DNA of 29,422 bases from CAYRVX01 sp964642165 (GTDB lineage Bacteria; Planctomycetota; Phycisphaerae; SM23-33). Below, piece by piece: positions 20,894 through 29,341 of this stretch. The stretch's first letter is position 1; each line of letters opens with the position of its first letter. Both the position numbers and the translations under genes were made by a program. Location: assembly GCA_964642165.1 (NCBI GenBank), contig CAZXOC010000065.1, positions 1 through 29,422 on the forward strand, given 5' to 3'. The notes under the pieces were generated by a model. The model was not told the origin of the DNA. It did no database searches and saw nothing but the letters and a program-made list of their open reading frames with translations.

Positions 20894-22801
20894 ATGCGGC
20901 GAACGCGCAGGGAGTTCTTGAAGGCGGCGGGGATCGGGGCCTTGTCGCTGGGGGCGCGCCCGTCACCACGCCTGCTGGGGCGGACGGCGGCCGAGCCGGC
21001 AGGCCGGCGCGAGCGGCCGAACATCCTCTGGATCTCCTGTGAGGACATCTCGCCGCACCTGGGCTGCTACGGCGATGCTCGCGCGATCACGCCGACGCTC
21101 GACAAGCTCGCCCGCGAGGGCGTCCTCTTCCGGCGCTGCTACTCCCACTCGGGCGTCTGCGCGCCGACGCGGTCGGGCATCATCACCGGCATGTACCCCA
21201 CGACGCTCGGCTCGCAGCACATGCGCTGCCGCGCGACGCTGCCTGCCGACGTGAGGTGCTTCCCGGCCTACCTCCGCCGGGCCGGCTACTACACCAGCAA
21301 CAACGCCAAGCAGGACTATAACTTCAGCGCCGGGCGGGCGTGGGATGAGTCCGGCGGCAAGGCCCACTGGCGCAAGCGGCCGAAGGGCAAGCGCTTCTTC
21401 CACGTGCGGAACTTCACGAACACGCACGAGGGCGGCATCGCCGGGCGCCGCGCGACGCCGGGCCTCACGCCGGGCGAGAAGCAGGACCCCGCGAAGCTCG
21501 ACCTGCCTCCGTACTACGGCGACACGCCCGTCGCGCGGGCGGACTGGGCGAAGTACTACGAGCTGATCACGCAGCTCGACCACCACGTCGCGGACCTGCT
21601 CCGGCAGCTCGACGACGACGGGCTGGCCGACGAGACGATCGTGTTCTTCTGGGCGGACCACGGCGTGGGGCTGCCGCGGGCCAAACGCTGGCTGTACGAG
21701 TCGGGCACCCACGTGCCGCTGATCGTCCGCGTCCCGGAGAAGCTCCGCACGCCCGGGCAGGGCACGCCGGGCACCGTCGACGACCGCCTCGTCGCCTACG
21801 TGGACCTCGCGCCGACCGTGCTGAACCTCGCCGGCGTCGCGATCCCCGAGCACATGCAGGGCCGGGCGTTCCTCGGCCCGGGGTGCCCGCCGCCGCGGCA
21901 GTTCGTCTACGGCGCCCGCGACCGCATGGACGAGCGCTACGACATCATCCGCACCGTGCGCGACCCGCGCTACCGCTACGTCCGGAACTACGAGCCCTTC
22001 AAGGCCTACTACCAGTACATGAACACGCCGGAGAAGGGGCACACCATGCGCGAGCTGCGGCGGCTGCACCAGGCCGGCAAGCTCCCGCCGGCCGCGGCGC
22101 GGTTCATGGCGCGGACCAAGCCCGTGGAGGAGCTCTACGACCTGGAGGCCGATCCGCACGAGGTCCGCAACCTCGCCGCCTCGCCGAAGCACCGCCCCGT
22201 GCTGGAACGCCTCCGCGCCGCCCACGTCCGGTGGATGCTCGAGACGCTCGACACCGGGCTGATCCCGGAGCCCGACCTGCGGCAGCGCGCCCGCCAATGC
22301 GGCAGCGAGTACGCCGTCCTGCGCCGCCCGGGCGGGAAGGAGCTGCTGCGCCGGCTGATCGACGCCGCGTCGGTCGCCGGCCGCCCGAGGGCCGCCGACC
22401 GGGCCAAGCTGCTGGCGGCCCTGAGGGACGCCGATGCGGCCGTGCGCTACTGGGGCGCGATCGGCCTGGGCAATCTCGGCGCCGAGGGGGAGGCCGCCGC
22501 CGGGCCCCTGACGGCCGCGCTCAAGGATGCCTCGGCCAGCGTCCGCGTCGCCGCCGCCCGCGCGCTCTGCGCGCTGGGCCGGACCGACCAGGCGCTCGGC
22601 GTCCTGACCGCCGAGCTCAAGAGCAGCCACGAGTGGGTCCGCCTCAGCGCCGCGCTGGTGCTGGACGAGATCGGCCCCAAGGCCCGTCCCGCCGTCGCCG
22701 CCCTCAAGGCCGCCCTGAAGGACCGCAAGAACAAGTACGTCGTTCGCGTGGCCAACCACGCCCTGAACGCCATGCTGGGGACCAGCAACCGCGTCCGCTG
22801 A
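20894..22801 (+). CDS. Tat-exported sulfatase with C-terminal HEAT repeats
   Basis: This 635-residue enzyme of the type I sulfatase family hydrolyses sulfate esters, probably on polysaccharides, outside the cytoplasm. The N-terminus has a twin-arginine signal (RRTRREFLKAAG). C89-A-P-T-R93 is the CxPxR motif whose cysteine is converted to formylglycine. The metal-binding region is WISCEDISPHLGCYG (about 46-60), and D255-H256 in FFWADHG supplies further ligands. After the sulfatase domain, about residues 500-635 form HEAT-like helical repeats (ALRDADAAVRYWGAIGLGNL, ALKDASASVRVAAARAL and similar), a combination I know from planctomycetes. GGAG lies 9 bases before the ATG. The exact substrate cannot be read from the sequence. 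A maturase or an anaerobic FGly enzyme would be needed and is not in this window. Confidence 0.93.
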   Translation: MRRTRREFLKAAGIGALSLGARPSPRLLGRTAAEPAGRRERPNILWISCEDISPHLGCYGDARAITPTLDKLAREGVLFRRCYSHSGVCAPTRSGIITGMYPTTLGSQHMRCRATLPADVRCFPAYLRRAGYYTSNNAKQDYNFSAGRAWDESGGKAHWRKRPKGKRFFHVRNFTNTHEGGIAGRRATPGLTPGEKQDPAKLDLPPYYGDTPVARADWAKYYELITQLDHHVADLLRQLDDDGLADETIVFFWADHGVGLPRAKRWLYESGTHVPLIVRVPEKLRTPGQGTPGTVDDRLVAYVDLAPTVLNLAGVAIPEHMQGRAFLGPGCPPPRQFVYGARDRMDERYDIIRTVRDPRYRYVRNYEPFKAYYQYMNTPEKGHTMRELRRLHQAGKLPPAAARFMARTKPVEELYDLEADPHEVRNLAASPKHRPVLERLRAAHVRWMLETLDTGLIPEPDLRQRARQCGSEYAVLRRPGGKELLRRLIDAASVAGRPRAADRAKLLAALRDADAAVRYWGAIGLGNLGAEGEAAAGPLTAALKDASASVRVAAARALCALGRTDQALGVLTAELKSSHEWVRLSAALVLDEIGPKARPAVAALKAALKDRKNKYVVRVANHALNAMLGTSNRVR

Positions 22802-22905
22802 GCCACCCCGGCCCGTTCCGGCAGCGAAGCCCCGACGGCCGCAACGCGCACGATATCGAGCACGTTTCGCAGGACCGGCAGTGCCCATTGCCAGGGAGAC
22901 GGAAG

Positions 22906-25482
22906 ATGAGTTCGCAGGGCCGTACGTGGTGCCGACCGATTGGCGGGGCGGTGTTCGTGGCGATGGTTCTGGCGCCGTTGGTTCCCGCGGCCGCGCAGGG
23001 AAGGCGGTCCGATTACCAGCGAAGCGCGCGACTCCGGACGCTGACGCGGAACAAGGTCTTCCGCGATCGGGTCCAGCCGAGTTGGTCCGACGACGGCAAG
23101 CGGCTGTGGTACCGCGTGCAGACGGGCCCCGACCGGTACGAGTTCGTGCTCGTCGACACGGCGAAGGGCCTCCGCCGGCCGGCCTTCGATCCCGAGAGAA
23201 TGGCCAAGGCGCTGGTCCGGGCCGGCATCAAGGGCGCCCGGCCCGACCGCCTGGGGATCAGCCAGTTCGCCCTTGACGACGACGGGCTCGGCGTGGTCTT
23301 CCGGAGCGTCGGCCGGTGGTGGCGGTGCGACCTGAAGACCTACAAGGTGGGGAAGCTCACCGGCGCCAAGGGGCTGGGGAAGGCCGAGGCGCTTCGGCCG
23401 GTGGCGAGCGGCCCGCGGGCCAGCCGGCAGAGCGGGCGGCACACGGAGGTGACGCTGCTTAACCTCACCAAGGGCGAGGTGGAGCTGCTCTGGCTCGACA
23501 CGGAGGGCAAGCGGCGCCGCTACGGGAAGATCGCCCCCGGGAAGGAACGCCGCCAGCACACGTACGCCGGCCACGTCTGGCTGGTGGTGGACGCCAAGGG
23601 AAAGCCGTTGGGCGTCTTCCAGGCGCCCGACAAGCCGACCCTCGTGGAGATCACCGGCCAGGCGACCACGCAGCGGGCCGATCCGCGTCGGCCGGACCGG
23701 ACGCGAGGTCGCTCCCGGCGGGATCGCGGCAGGGCATCGGGCCGTTCGCCGGACGGGCGGTGGGCTGCCTTCGTCAAGGACTACAACGTCCACCTCCGCC
23801 CGGCCGACGGCGGTCGGGAAGTCGCCCTGAGCAGCGACGGGACCGCCGAGGATCGCTACGACGGCCGCTTCTACTGGTCGCCGGACTCGAAGCACGTGGT
23901 GGCCGTTCGCGTCCGCCAGGGCGAGGAGCGGAAGGTGTACTTGATCGAGTCCTCGCCGCGCGACCAGGTCCAGCCGAAGCTGCACTCCTACAACTACCGC
24001 AAGCCGGGCGATCGCATCCCGATCGCCAAGCCGCAGCTCTTTGACGTTGCCGCCCGCAAGCACGTGCCGGTCAGCGACGCGATGTTCCCCAACCCCTGGA
24101 GCATCCGCGACATCCGCTGGTCGCCGGACTCGAGCCGGTTCACCTTCGTCTACAACCAGCGCGGCCACCAGGTGCTCCGCGTGCTGGCCGTCCGCGCCGC
24201 CGACGGGTCGGTCCGCGCCCTCGTCGACGAGCGGAGCAAGACCTTCATCCACTACTCCGGCAAGTACTTCCTGCGCTGGCTCGACGAGACCGACGAGCTG
24301 ATCTGGATGTCGGAGCGAAACGGCTGGAACCACCTGTACCTCTACGACGCGCTCCGCGGGACCGTCAAGGCGCAGATCACCAGGGGGCCGTGGCTCGTGC
24401 GGGGCGTGGACCGCGTGGACGCCGAGAAGCGGCAGGTCTGGTTCCGCGCGGGGGGCATCCACCCGGACCAGAGCCCGTACCACGTCCACTACGCCCGCGT
24501 CGACTTCGACGGGCGAAACCTCGTCTTTCTCACCCGGGGCGACGGCACGCACGGCATCGAGTACTCCCCCGATGGGCGGTTCTACCTGGACCGCTACTCC
24601 CGCGTGGACCTGCCGCCCGTCACCGAGCTGCGGCGGACGCGCGACGGCAAGCTCGTCTGTACGCTCGAGCGCGCCGACTGGAGCGAACTGCTGAAGACCG
24701 GCTGGAAGCCGCCGATCCGCTTCGTCGCCAAGGGCCGCGACGGCAAGACGGACATCCACGGGGTGATCTACCGGCCGGTGACGTTCTACCCCAAGGGCAC
24801 GTACCCGCTCATCGAGGCCATCTACGCCGGGCCGCACGGTTCGCACGTGCCGACGGGCTTCCGGAGCTATTACGGTCCGCAGACCATGGCGGAGCTGGGC
24901 TTCGTGCTGGTGCAGATCGACGGGATGGGCACGTCGAACCGGTCGAAGGCGTTCCACGACGTCTGCTGGAAGAACCTCGCCGACGCGGGCCTGCCCGACC
25001 GGATCCTGTGGATGAAGGCCGCCGCCGCCAAGTACCCGTTCATGGACATCAGCCGGGTCGGCATCTACGGCGGCTCCGCGGGCGGGCAGAGCGCCGCCGG
25101 GGCCGTCATGACGCACGGGGAGTTCTACAAGGTGGCCGTGGCCGACTGCGGTTGCCACGACAATCGCATGGACAAGATCTGGTGGAACGAGCAGTGGATG
25201 GGCTGGCCCGTGGGGCCGGAGTACGCCGCCAACTCCAACGTTACGCTGGCGAAGGGCCTGCGGGGCAAGCTGCTGCTGATCGTCGGCGAGCTGGACCGCA
25301 ACGTTGATCCCGCCTCGACGATGCAGGTCGTCAACGCCCTGATCAAGGCCGACAAGGACTTCGACCTGCTGGTCATTCCGGGGGCCGGCCACGGCGCGGC
25401 GGGAACGCGCTACGGCCGCCGGCGCCAGGCCGACTACTTCGTCCGCCACCTGCTCGGCGTCGAGCCGCGTGCCCAGCCGTGA
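22906..25482 (+). CDS. Secreted S9 family (dipeptidyl peptidase IV-like) serine peptidase
   Basis: This 858-residue exported prolyl-oligopeptidase-family enzyme has a signal peptide ending near PAAAQG, an eight-blade-type beta-propeller with repeated WSPDS units (FYWSPDSKHV, IRWSPDSSRF and related), and a C-terminal alpha/beta hydrolase domain. The catalytic triad is S724 in YGGSAGG, D797 in VGELDRNV and H829 in GAGHG. It cleaves short peptides, probably in the periplasm. It is longer than typical DPP-IV-like bacterial enzymes. One reason is an Arg-rich insert at about residues 256-283, between a propeller strand and RSPDGRWAAFVKD. The ATG at 22906 is supported by AGGGAG upstream. It lies 104 bp after the sulfatase on the same strand, so co-transcription is possible. 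Confidence 0.92.
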   Translation: MSSQGRTWCRPIGGAVFVAMVLAPLVPAAAQGRRSDYQRSARLRTLTRNKVFRDRVQPSWSDDGKRLWYRVQTGPDRYEFVLVDTAKGLRRPAFDPERMAKALVRAGIKGARPDRLGISQFALDDDGLGVVFRSVGRWWRCDLKTYKVGKLTGAKGLGKAEALRPVASGPRASRQSGRHTEVTLLNLTKGEVELLWLDTEGKRRRYGKIAPGKERRQHTYAGHVWLVVDAKGKPLGVFQAPDKPTLVEITGQATTQRADPRRPDRTRGRSRRDRGRASGRSPDGRWAAFVKDYNVHLRPADGGREVALSSDGTAEDRYDGRFYWSPDSKHVVAVRVRQGEERKVYLIESSPRDQVQPKLHSYNYRKPGDRIPIAKPQLFDVAARKHVPVSDAMFPNPWSIRDIRWSPDSSRFTFVYNQRGHQVLRVLAVRAADGSVRALVDERSKTFIHYSGKYFLRWLDETDELIWMSERNGWNHLYLYDALRGTVKAQITRGPWLVRGVDRVDAEKRQVWFRAGGIHPDQSPYHVHYARVDFDGRNLVFLTRGDGTHGIEYSPDGRFYLDRYSRVDLPPVTELRRTRDGKLVCTLERADWSELLKTGWKPPIRFVAKGRDGKTDIHGVIYRPVTFYPKGTYPLIEAIYAGPHGSHVPTGFRSYYGPQTMAELGFVLVQIDGMGTSNRSKAFHDVCWKNLADAGLPDRILWMKAAAAKYPFMDISRVGIYGGSAGGQSAAGAVMTHGEFYKVAVADCGCHDNRMDKIWWNEQWMGWPVGPEYAANSNVTLAKGLRGKLLLIVGELDRNVDPASTMQVVNALIKADKDFDLLVIPGAGHGAAGTRYGRRRQADYFVRHLLGVEPRAQP

Positions 25483-25534
25483 TGTCCCCTCGGCCAGCTC
25501 GCGGCGCGCGACGTGTGCCCGCGGGCGCCGTGGG

Positions 25535-26395
25535 TCAGGTCGAGCCCGACCCGGTGCGTGCGGGCTTGGGGGCGCGGCCGTTGGCGCGCCCGACCAGGTC
25601 GGCCAGTCGCTCGCCGGCGCCTTCGTCGATCATTCGCTGGAGGCGATCGACGGTGTGGAACACCTCGAGCATCAACGTCCCGTGGTAGTCGACGTCGTGC
25701 AGGGCATCGGCGAGGCCGTCGCAGTCCATGGCGCCGTAGGTGGGCATTTCGTGCTCGTCGGCCTTGCCGGAGTTGTCGTTCAGGTGGACGTAGACGATCT
25801 GCCCGTTGGCGGAGCGGACGGCCGCGGCAGGGCTGCCGACCATGTGGGCGTGGCCGGTGTCGAGGCACATGCCGGCTCGCCCGTTGCCGGGGTCGCGAAG
25901 CACGCCGGCGAGCTCGCCCACGTCGTAGCCGATGGCGTGGTAGGCGGGGAGGTTCTCGAAGGCGTAGGTGACGCCGCGGTCTTGGCCAAAGCACCCCAGC
26001 TCGGCGATCGACTTGCGGAGCTGGTGCCACCGGAGCTGCTGCTCGGCCGGTGCCGGGGCGTAGTGGCGGATTGTGGAGCAGTGGACCACCACCAGCGGAC
26101 CCCCCAGCGCCAGGGCGAGGTCGGCCTCGCGCTTGTAGGCGTCGACGGCGAATCGCCGGTGCGGCTCGCTGCACGCGGAGGGGTCGTACTGCTCGCCGAA
26201 GACGCCGTGCAGGCTGTCGCAGGGCATGCCGCCGGCGGCGACGTAATCGCGCATCTGCTCGACGGATATCTCCGCCTGCTGGTTGCGGTACGCCTGCACG
26301 ACGGTGCAGCCCAACTGGCGGAAGCACGCCAGCCAGTCCGCGGGGGGGAAGTCAGGAAACCCGATCGGCGCAACCGTCCCTAGCTGAATCGCCAT
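25535..26395 (-). CDS. Sugar phosphate isomerase/epimerase family (TIM barrel) protein
   Basis: This 286-residue protein has the xylose-isomerase-like TIM barrel (AP endonuclease 2 fold). Metal-binding residues can be placed in VTYAFENLPAYH (Glu), CLDTGHAHM (Asp and His), VHLNDNSGKADEHEMP (His and Asp) and LMLEVFH (Glu). Members isomerise or epimerise sugars, keto-sugars or inositol derivatives, and the substrate is not predictable here. It is cytoplasmic, without a signal peptide. AGGA lies 4 bases before the ATG. It follows mcsB by 63 bp on the same strand, so it may share that transcript. It converges on the S9 peptidase gene with a 52-bp gap. In planctomycetes such genes commonly accompany Gfo/Idh/MocA dehydrogenases, one of which lies nearby. 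Confidence 0.88.
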   Translation of the reverse strand: MAIQLGTVAPIGFPDFPPADWLACFRQLGCTVVQAYRNQQAEISVEQMRDYVAAGGMPCDSLHGVFGEQYDPSACSEPHRRFAVDAYKREADLALALGGPLVVVHCSTIRHYAPAPAEQQLRWHQLRKSIAELGCFGQDRGVTYAFENLPAYHAIGYDVGELAGVLRDPGNGRAGMCLDTGHAHMVGSPAAAVRSANGQIVYVHLNDNSGKADEHEMPTYGAMDCDGLADALHDVDYHGTLMLEVFHTVDRLQRMIDEGAGERLADLVGRANGRAPKPARTGSGST

Positions 26396-26458
26396 GATTT
26401 CCTACAACCTGTGTACGCCGCAATTCGCTCGGCGGCCGGCCGTGCCGTCCGTGGCCGG

Positions 26459-27514
26459 TCAATCGGCGCCGAGCCGGTGTCGGATGTATCTCGCCCGCGC
26501 CTCCGCCCGGGCATCGGACGAGAGCTCCTTACTGAGCATCTTCTGGAGATGGGCGGGCTGGGTCAAGAGGAACAACTCGTTGATGGTCTTGAGGCTCACG
26601 TCGGTGATGCGGTCGAGGTCCACGCCCAGCCGGACCAGCGAAAGCAGGTACATCGTCTCGTCCGAGCTGATCAGCCGCACCGACCGCAGCAGGGCGAGAG
26701 ACCGGCACGCCTTGTCGTCGATCGCCAGGCTCCGCCGCGCCAGGAGCGACTGCCGCGCCCGCCGCTCGTAGTCGATGAACCGCGGGACGGTCCCCGAGAC
26801 GAACTCCTCGATGATCTGCTCCTCGGTCTTGCCGAGGGTCGTCTGGTTCGAGAGCTGGAAGAAGTCGCCGCTGGCCTCGGTGCCCTCGCCGTACAGCCCG
26901 CGGATCGCCAGGCGCATGTCCCGGGCGGCGCGGAAGACCTTCTCGATCTCCCCGGTCATCTTCAGCGCCGGCAGGTGCAGCATCACGCTGACGCGAAGCC
27001 CCGTGCCGACGTTGGTCGGGCAGGCCGTGAGGTACCCGTAGCGGCTGTGGAACGAGTAGTCGAAGCGGCTCTCCAGGAGGTCGTCGACCCGGTTGATCTC
27101 CCGGATGGCCTCGGAGAGGTCCAGCCCGCTGCGGAGGACCTGGATCCGCAGGTGGTCCTCCTCGTTGACCATGATGGCGACGGTCTCGTTGCTGCTGATG
27201 GCCACGCCGCGAGGGTGCGTGGCGTCGGCGTGCTGCCGGGAGATCAGGTGCCGCTCGACGAGCAACTGGCGGTCCAGCTCGCCGGCGGCGTCGATGTTCA
27301 CGTACAGGACCTTTGGCGCGACGTCGAGCGTGAGGACCTCCTTGCGCAGGCGCTGCTCGACCTGACGCTGCTGATCGAGGGAGCACTGGCCGAGGAACGG
27401 CACGCCCGCGAGGTTCCGCGCCAGGCGAATCCGCGAGGAGATCACCACGTCGCGCATCGGACCCGTGCCGCGGAGCCATTCGCCCGCGCCGTGCGTGAGG
27501 TCCGCCAGCTTCAT
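26459..27514 (-). CDS. mcsB: Protein-arginine kinase McsB
   Basis: This 351-residue enzyme phosphorylates arginine residues of proteins, which in Bacillus marks them for ClpCP degradation. It has the phosphagen-kinase fold: VISSRIRLARN (about 24-34), MVNEEDHLRIQ (115-125) with the catalytic acidic pair, CPTNVGTGLR (165-174) with the active-site cysteine C165, and LYGEGTEASGDFFQLSNQ (208-224). All catalytic blocks are intact. The C-terminus reads RAEARARYIRHRL, where McsB normally carries an RDxxRA phosphoarginine-binding motif; here the Asp is Ala (A337). Its ATG overlaps the mcsA stop in ATGA. No ctsR or clpC is adjacent. Overall length and motif set are normal. Confidence 0.94.
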   Translation of the reverse strand: MKLADLTHGAGEWLRGTGPMRDVVISSRIRLARNLAGVPFLGQCSLDQQRQVEQRLRKEVLTLDVAPKVLYVNIDAAGELDRQLLVERHLISRQHADATHPRGVAISSNETVAIMVNEEDHLRIQVLRSGLDLSEAIREINRVDDLLESRFDYSFHSRYGYLTACPTNVGTGLRVSVMLHLPALKMTGEIEKVFRAARDMRLAIRGLYGEGTEASGDFFQLSNQTTLGKTEEQIIEEFVSGTVPRFIDYERRARQSLLARRSLAIDDKACRSLALLRSVRLISSDETMYLLSLVRLGVDLDRITDVSLKTINELFLLTQPAHLQKMLSKELSSDARAEARARYIRHRLGAD

Positions 27515-27999
27515 GACTCCTCCAGTTCCTTGATCCTGTCGCGCAGTTCGGCCGCCCGTTCGTAGTCCTCCGAGTCGATCGCCACCTTGAGCTGCGACCG
27601 GAGGCGGAGGATGGCGTTCTGCTTTTTCTGCCCGCTGCCGGCGCGGCTGGGAACCTTGCCGATGTGCTGGTCCGCGCCCTCCTGGGCGCGCTCGATCATC
27701 GGGCGGAGCCGCTCGTCGAAGGCGTCGTAGTCGTTGGGGCAGCCCAGCACGCCGCGTTTGCGAAACTCCGTGAACGTCAGCCCGCAGACGTCGCAGGCGA
27801 GCTTCTCGCCCTCCTCACGGGAGCCCGGCTGAAGGATGAAGTCCTCCAGCAGTTGGCTGATGGGCAGGCTGGCCTTGATCGTGATCCCCTCCGCGGCGGC
27901 GCAGTCCTCGCACAGGTGCTTCTCGATCTTCTCCCCGTCGGTGATCTCGGTCAGGTGCACCGTGGCGGGCTTGCCGCATTTATCGCATTCGTGCTTCAT
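27511..27999 (-). CDS. mcsA: McsA-like zinc-binding activator of McsB
   Basis: This 162-residue protein is the activator and adaptor of the arginine kinase McsB. It has paired zinc-binding cysteines at C5/C8 (CDKC), C30/C33 (CEDC) and C69/C72 (CDVC). A fourth site, GCPNDYDAF at C87, has Asp at position 90 where the second cysteine is expected. The C-terminal region is a UvrB/UvrC-type coiled coil, about residues 128-162, ending LKVAIDSEDYERAAELRDRI. The N-terminus KHECDKCGKPATVHLTEITDGEK is typical. A GAGGGG site lies 9 bases before the ATG, and a good promoter is immediately upstream. It overlaps mcsB by 4 bp, so the two are translated together. Confidence 0.93.
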   Translation of the reverse strand: MKHECDKCGKPATVHLTEITDGEKIEKHLCEDCAAAEGITIKASLPISQLLEDFILQPGSREEGEKLACDVCGLTFTEFRKRGVLGCPNDYDAFDERLRPMIERAQEGADQHIGKVPSRAGSGQKKQNAILRLRSQLKVAIDSEDYERAAELRDRIKELEES

Positions 28000-28015
28000 C
28001 GCTCACTACCCCTCT

Positions 28016-28044
28016 ATGGTAGGGACGCGACTCGCCCGGATCAA
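28016..28044 (-). promoter_or_regulatory. Candidate promoter of mcsA-mcsB
   Basis: On the minus strand TTGATC (28044-28039) and TACCAT (28021-28016) are spaced exactly 17 bp apart. The predicted transcription start near 28009 falls in the ribosome site itself, leaving a very short leader of about 10 nt before mcsA. No CtsR-type heptad repeat is visible, so Firmicutes-style CtsR control is unlikely. Confidence 0.45.
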
Positions 28045-28130
28045 GTTCCTCGCCTCCCGTACTATGAATCGGCGAACCTCGCGTTGGGGTTCGGCTTTTC
28101 GCGGCCTCGCCGGCCGGCCGGGCCAGGCCT

Positions 28131-29234
28131 TCAGGCGTCCAGCGCGCCGGGTTCCCGGCCGGCGGGCAGGGGGGCGGGACGTTCGCAGGTGCTCTCCAGC
28201 TCGATGTGGCGGCTGGCCTTCGAGGCGTCCTCGAACGCCAGCATCACGTCCAGCACGTGATAGTTAAGTTCCCCGTTGGCGCGGTGTTTGCGCCCGGTGC
28301 GGAGCGCCACGGCCATGTCCGCCGGGCCGACGCCCCGGCTGTTCTCCTCGTACGCGTGCGTCAGCGGCACGGGCCGCCAGTCCTCGCCGCGCTTGCGGAT
28401 CCGCACCGGGCCGCCGAAACCGTTGGGGTCCGGCACGCTGAGCGTTCCCTCCGAGCCGTAGATCTCGATCCGCGGCAGGTTGTGCGCCTGGACGTCGAAG
28501 CTCGTGATGATCGTCCCTACCGCGCCGGAGGCGAAGTCCATCACGCCGGCGTGGTGCGTGGGCGTCTCCACGACGATCCGCTTGCCCTGCTTCTTCTCGC
28601 TGGTGATCGTCCGCTCGGGGAAGCTGATCTGCGTCGAGCCGGTCACGCGGCGGATCGGGCCCAGCAGGCCGATCAGGGCGGTGAGGTAGTACGGCCCCAT
28701 GTCCAGCATGGGCCCGCCGCCGAACTCGTAGTAGAACTCCGGGTCGGGGTGCCAGCTTTCGTGGCCGGCACAGAGCATGAACGCCGTTGCCGCGACCGGG
28801 CGCCCGATCCCGCCGTCGTCGATCAGCTTGCGGCAGGTCTGCAGCCCGGCGCCCAGGAAGGTGTCCGGCGCGCCGCCGACGAGGACGCCCTTGGCCTTCG
28901 CCGCCGCCAGGACCCGCCGCCCGTCCTCGCGCGTCACGGCCAGGGGCTTCTCCTGGTAGACGTTCTTGCCCGCCTCGATGGCCGCCAGGTCCACCGCCGC
29001 GTGGGCCTTGGGGACCGTCAGGTTGATGACCAGCTCGATGGCGGGATCGGCCAGCAGCTCCTCGACCGTGCAGGCCCTCAGGCCGTGCTCCTTCGCCGCC
29101 GCCTCGGACCGCTCCGTCACCACGTCCGCGCACGCCACCGGTTCCAGGGGCTCCAGGAGCCGGCAGTTCCTCAGGTAGACCCCGCTGATGTTCCCGCAGC
29201 CGACGATGCCGACCCGGACCGGTTCCAGTGCCAT
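28131..29234 (-). CDS. Gfo/Idh/MocA family oxidoreductase
   Basis: This 367-residue cytoplasmic NAD(P)-dependent sugar or inositol dehydrogenase-like protein has the Rossmann GIVGCGNISG near residue 8, and the family's EKPLA block carrying the catalytic-region lysine lies at about residue 100. The GFO/IDH C-terminal beta-sheet domain follows, including FGGGPMLDMGPYYLTALIGLLG and RIEIYGSEGTLSVPDP. The substrate cannot be deduced. I chose the ATG at 29234, which puts the Rossmann glycine motif near the N-terminus as expected; the frame continues upstream into Arg-rich, non-homologous sequence. The last 20 residues are a Pro/Ala-rich tail. It lies 131 bp before mcsA on the same strand, but mcsA has its own promoter-like pair. 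Confidence 0.92.
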   Translation of the reverse strand: MALEPVRVGIVGCGNISGVYLRNCRLLEPLEPVACADVVTERSEAAAKEHGLRACTVEELLADPAIELVINLTVPKAHAAVDLAAIEAGKNVYQEKPLAVTREDGRRVLAAAKAKGVLVGGAPDTFLGAGLQTCRKLIDDGGIGRPVAATAFMLCAGHESWHPDPEFYYEFGGGPMLDMGPYYLTALIGLLGPIRRVTGSTQISFPERTITSEKKQGKRIVVETPTHHAGVMDFASGAVGTIITSFDVQAHNLPRIEIYGSEGTLSVPDPNGFGGPVRIRKRGEDWRPVPLTHAYEENSRGVGPADMAVALRTGRKHRANGELNYHVLDVMLAFEDASKASRHIELESTCERPAPLPAGREPGALDA

Positions 29235-29311
29235 GGTTCGCCCGTATTCCCTGTGCAGGACCGACTCGTCGCCTCGCCGCCCGCGCCCGCCGCCGGACGG
29301 CTCACCGTGGC

Positions 29312-29341
29312 AAGGTAGCCTCCCCGCCGTGATCGGGTCAA
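29312..29341 (-). promoter_or_regulatory. Possible promoter of the Gfo/Idh/MocA gene
   Basis: TTGACC (29341-29336) matches the -35 consensus at 5 of 6 bases. After 18 bp, TACCTT (29317-29312) keeps the TA and final T of a -10 box. The predicted leader is about 70 nt. The -10 box is weak. I see nothing else in the 188 bp to the window edge. Confidence 0.35.

Noticed and set aside
20647..21048. Upstream extension of RimO into the sulfatase gene
   Set aside because: The extra 134 residues are Arg/Pro-rich and antisense to the sulfatase. RimO proteins begin close to the SLGCPKN block.
25502..25530. GC palindrome between the converging S9 peptidase and TIM-barrel genes
   Set aside because: GCCCGCGGGC with flanking CGGCGC/GCGCCG arms could form a hairpin, but the arms are short, there is no T-tract, and such words are expected by chance at this GC content. 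I do not call it a terminator.
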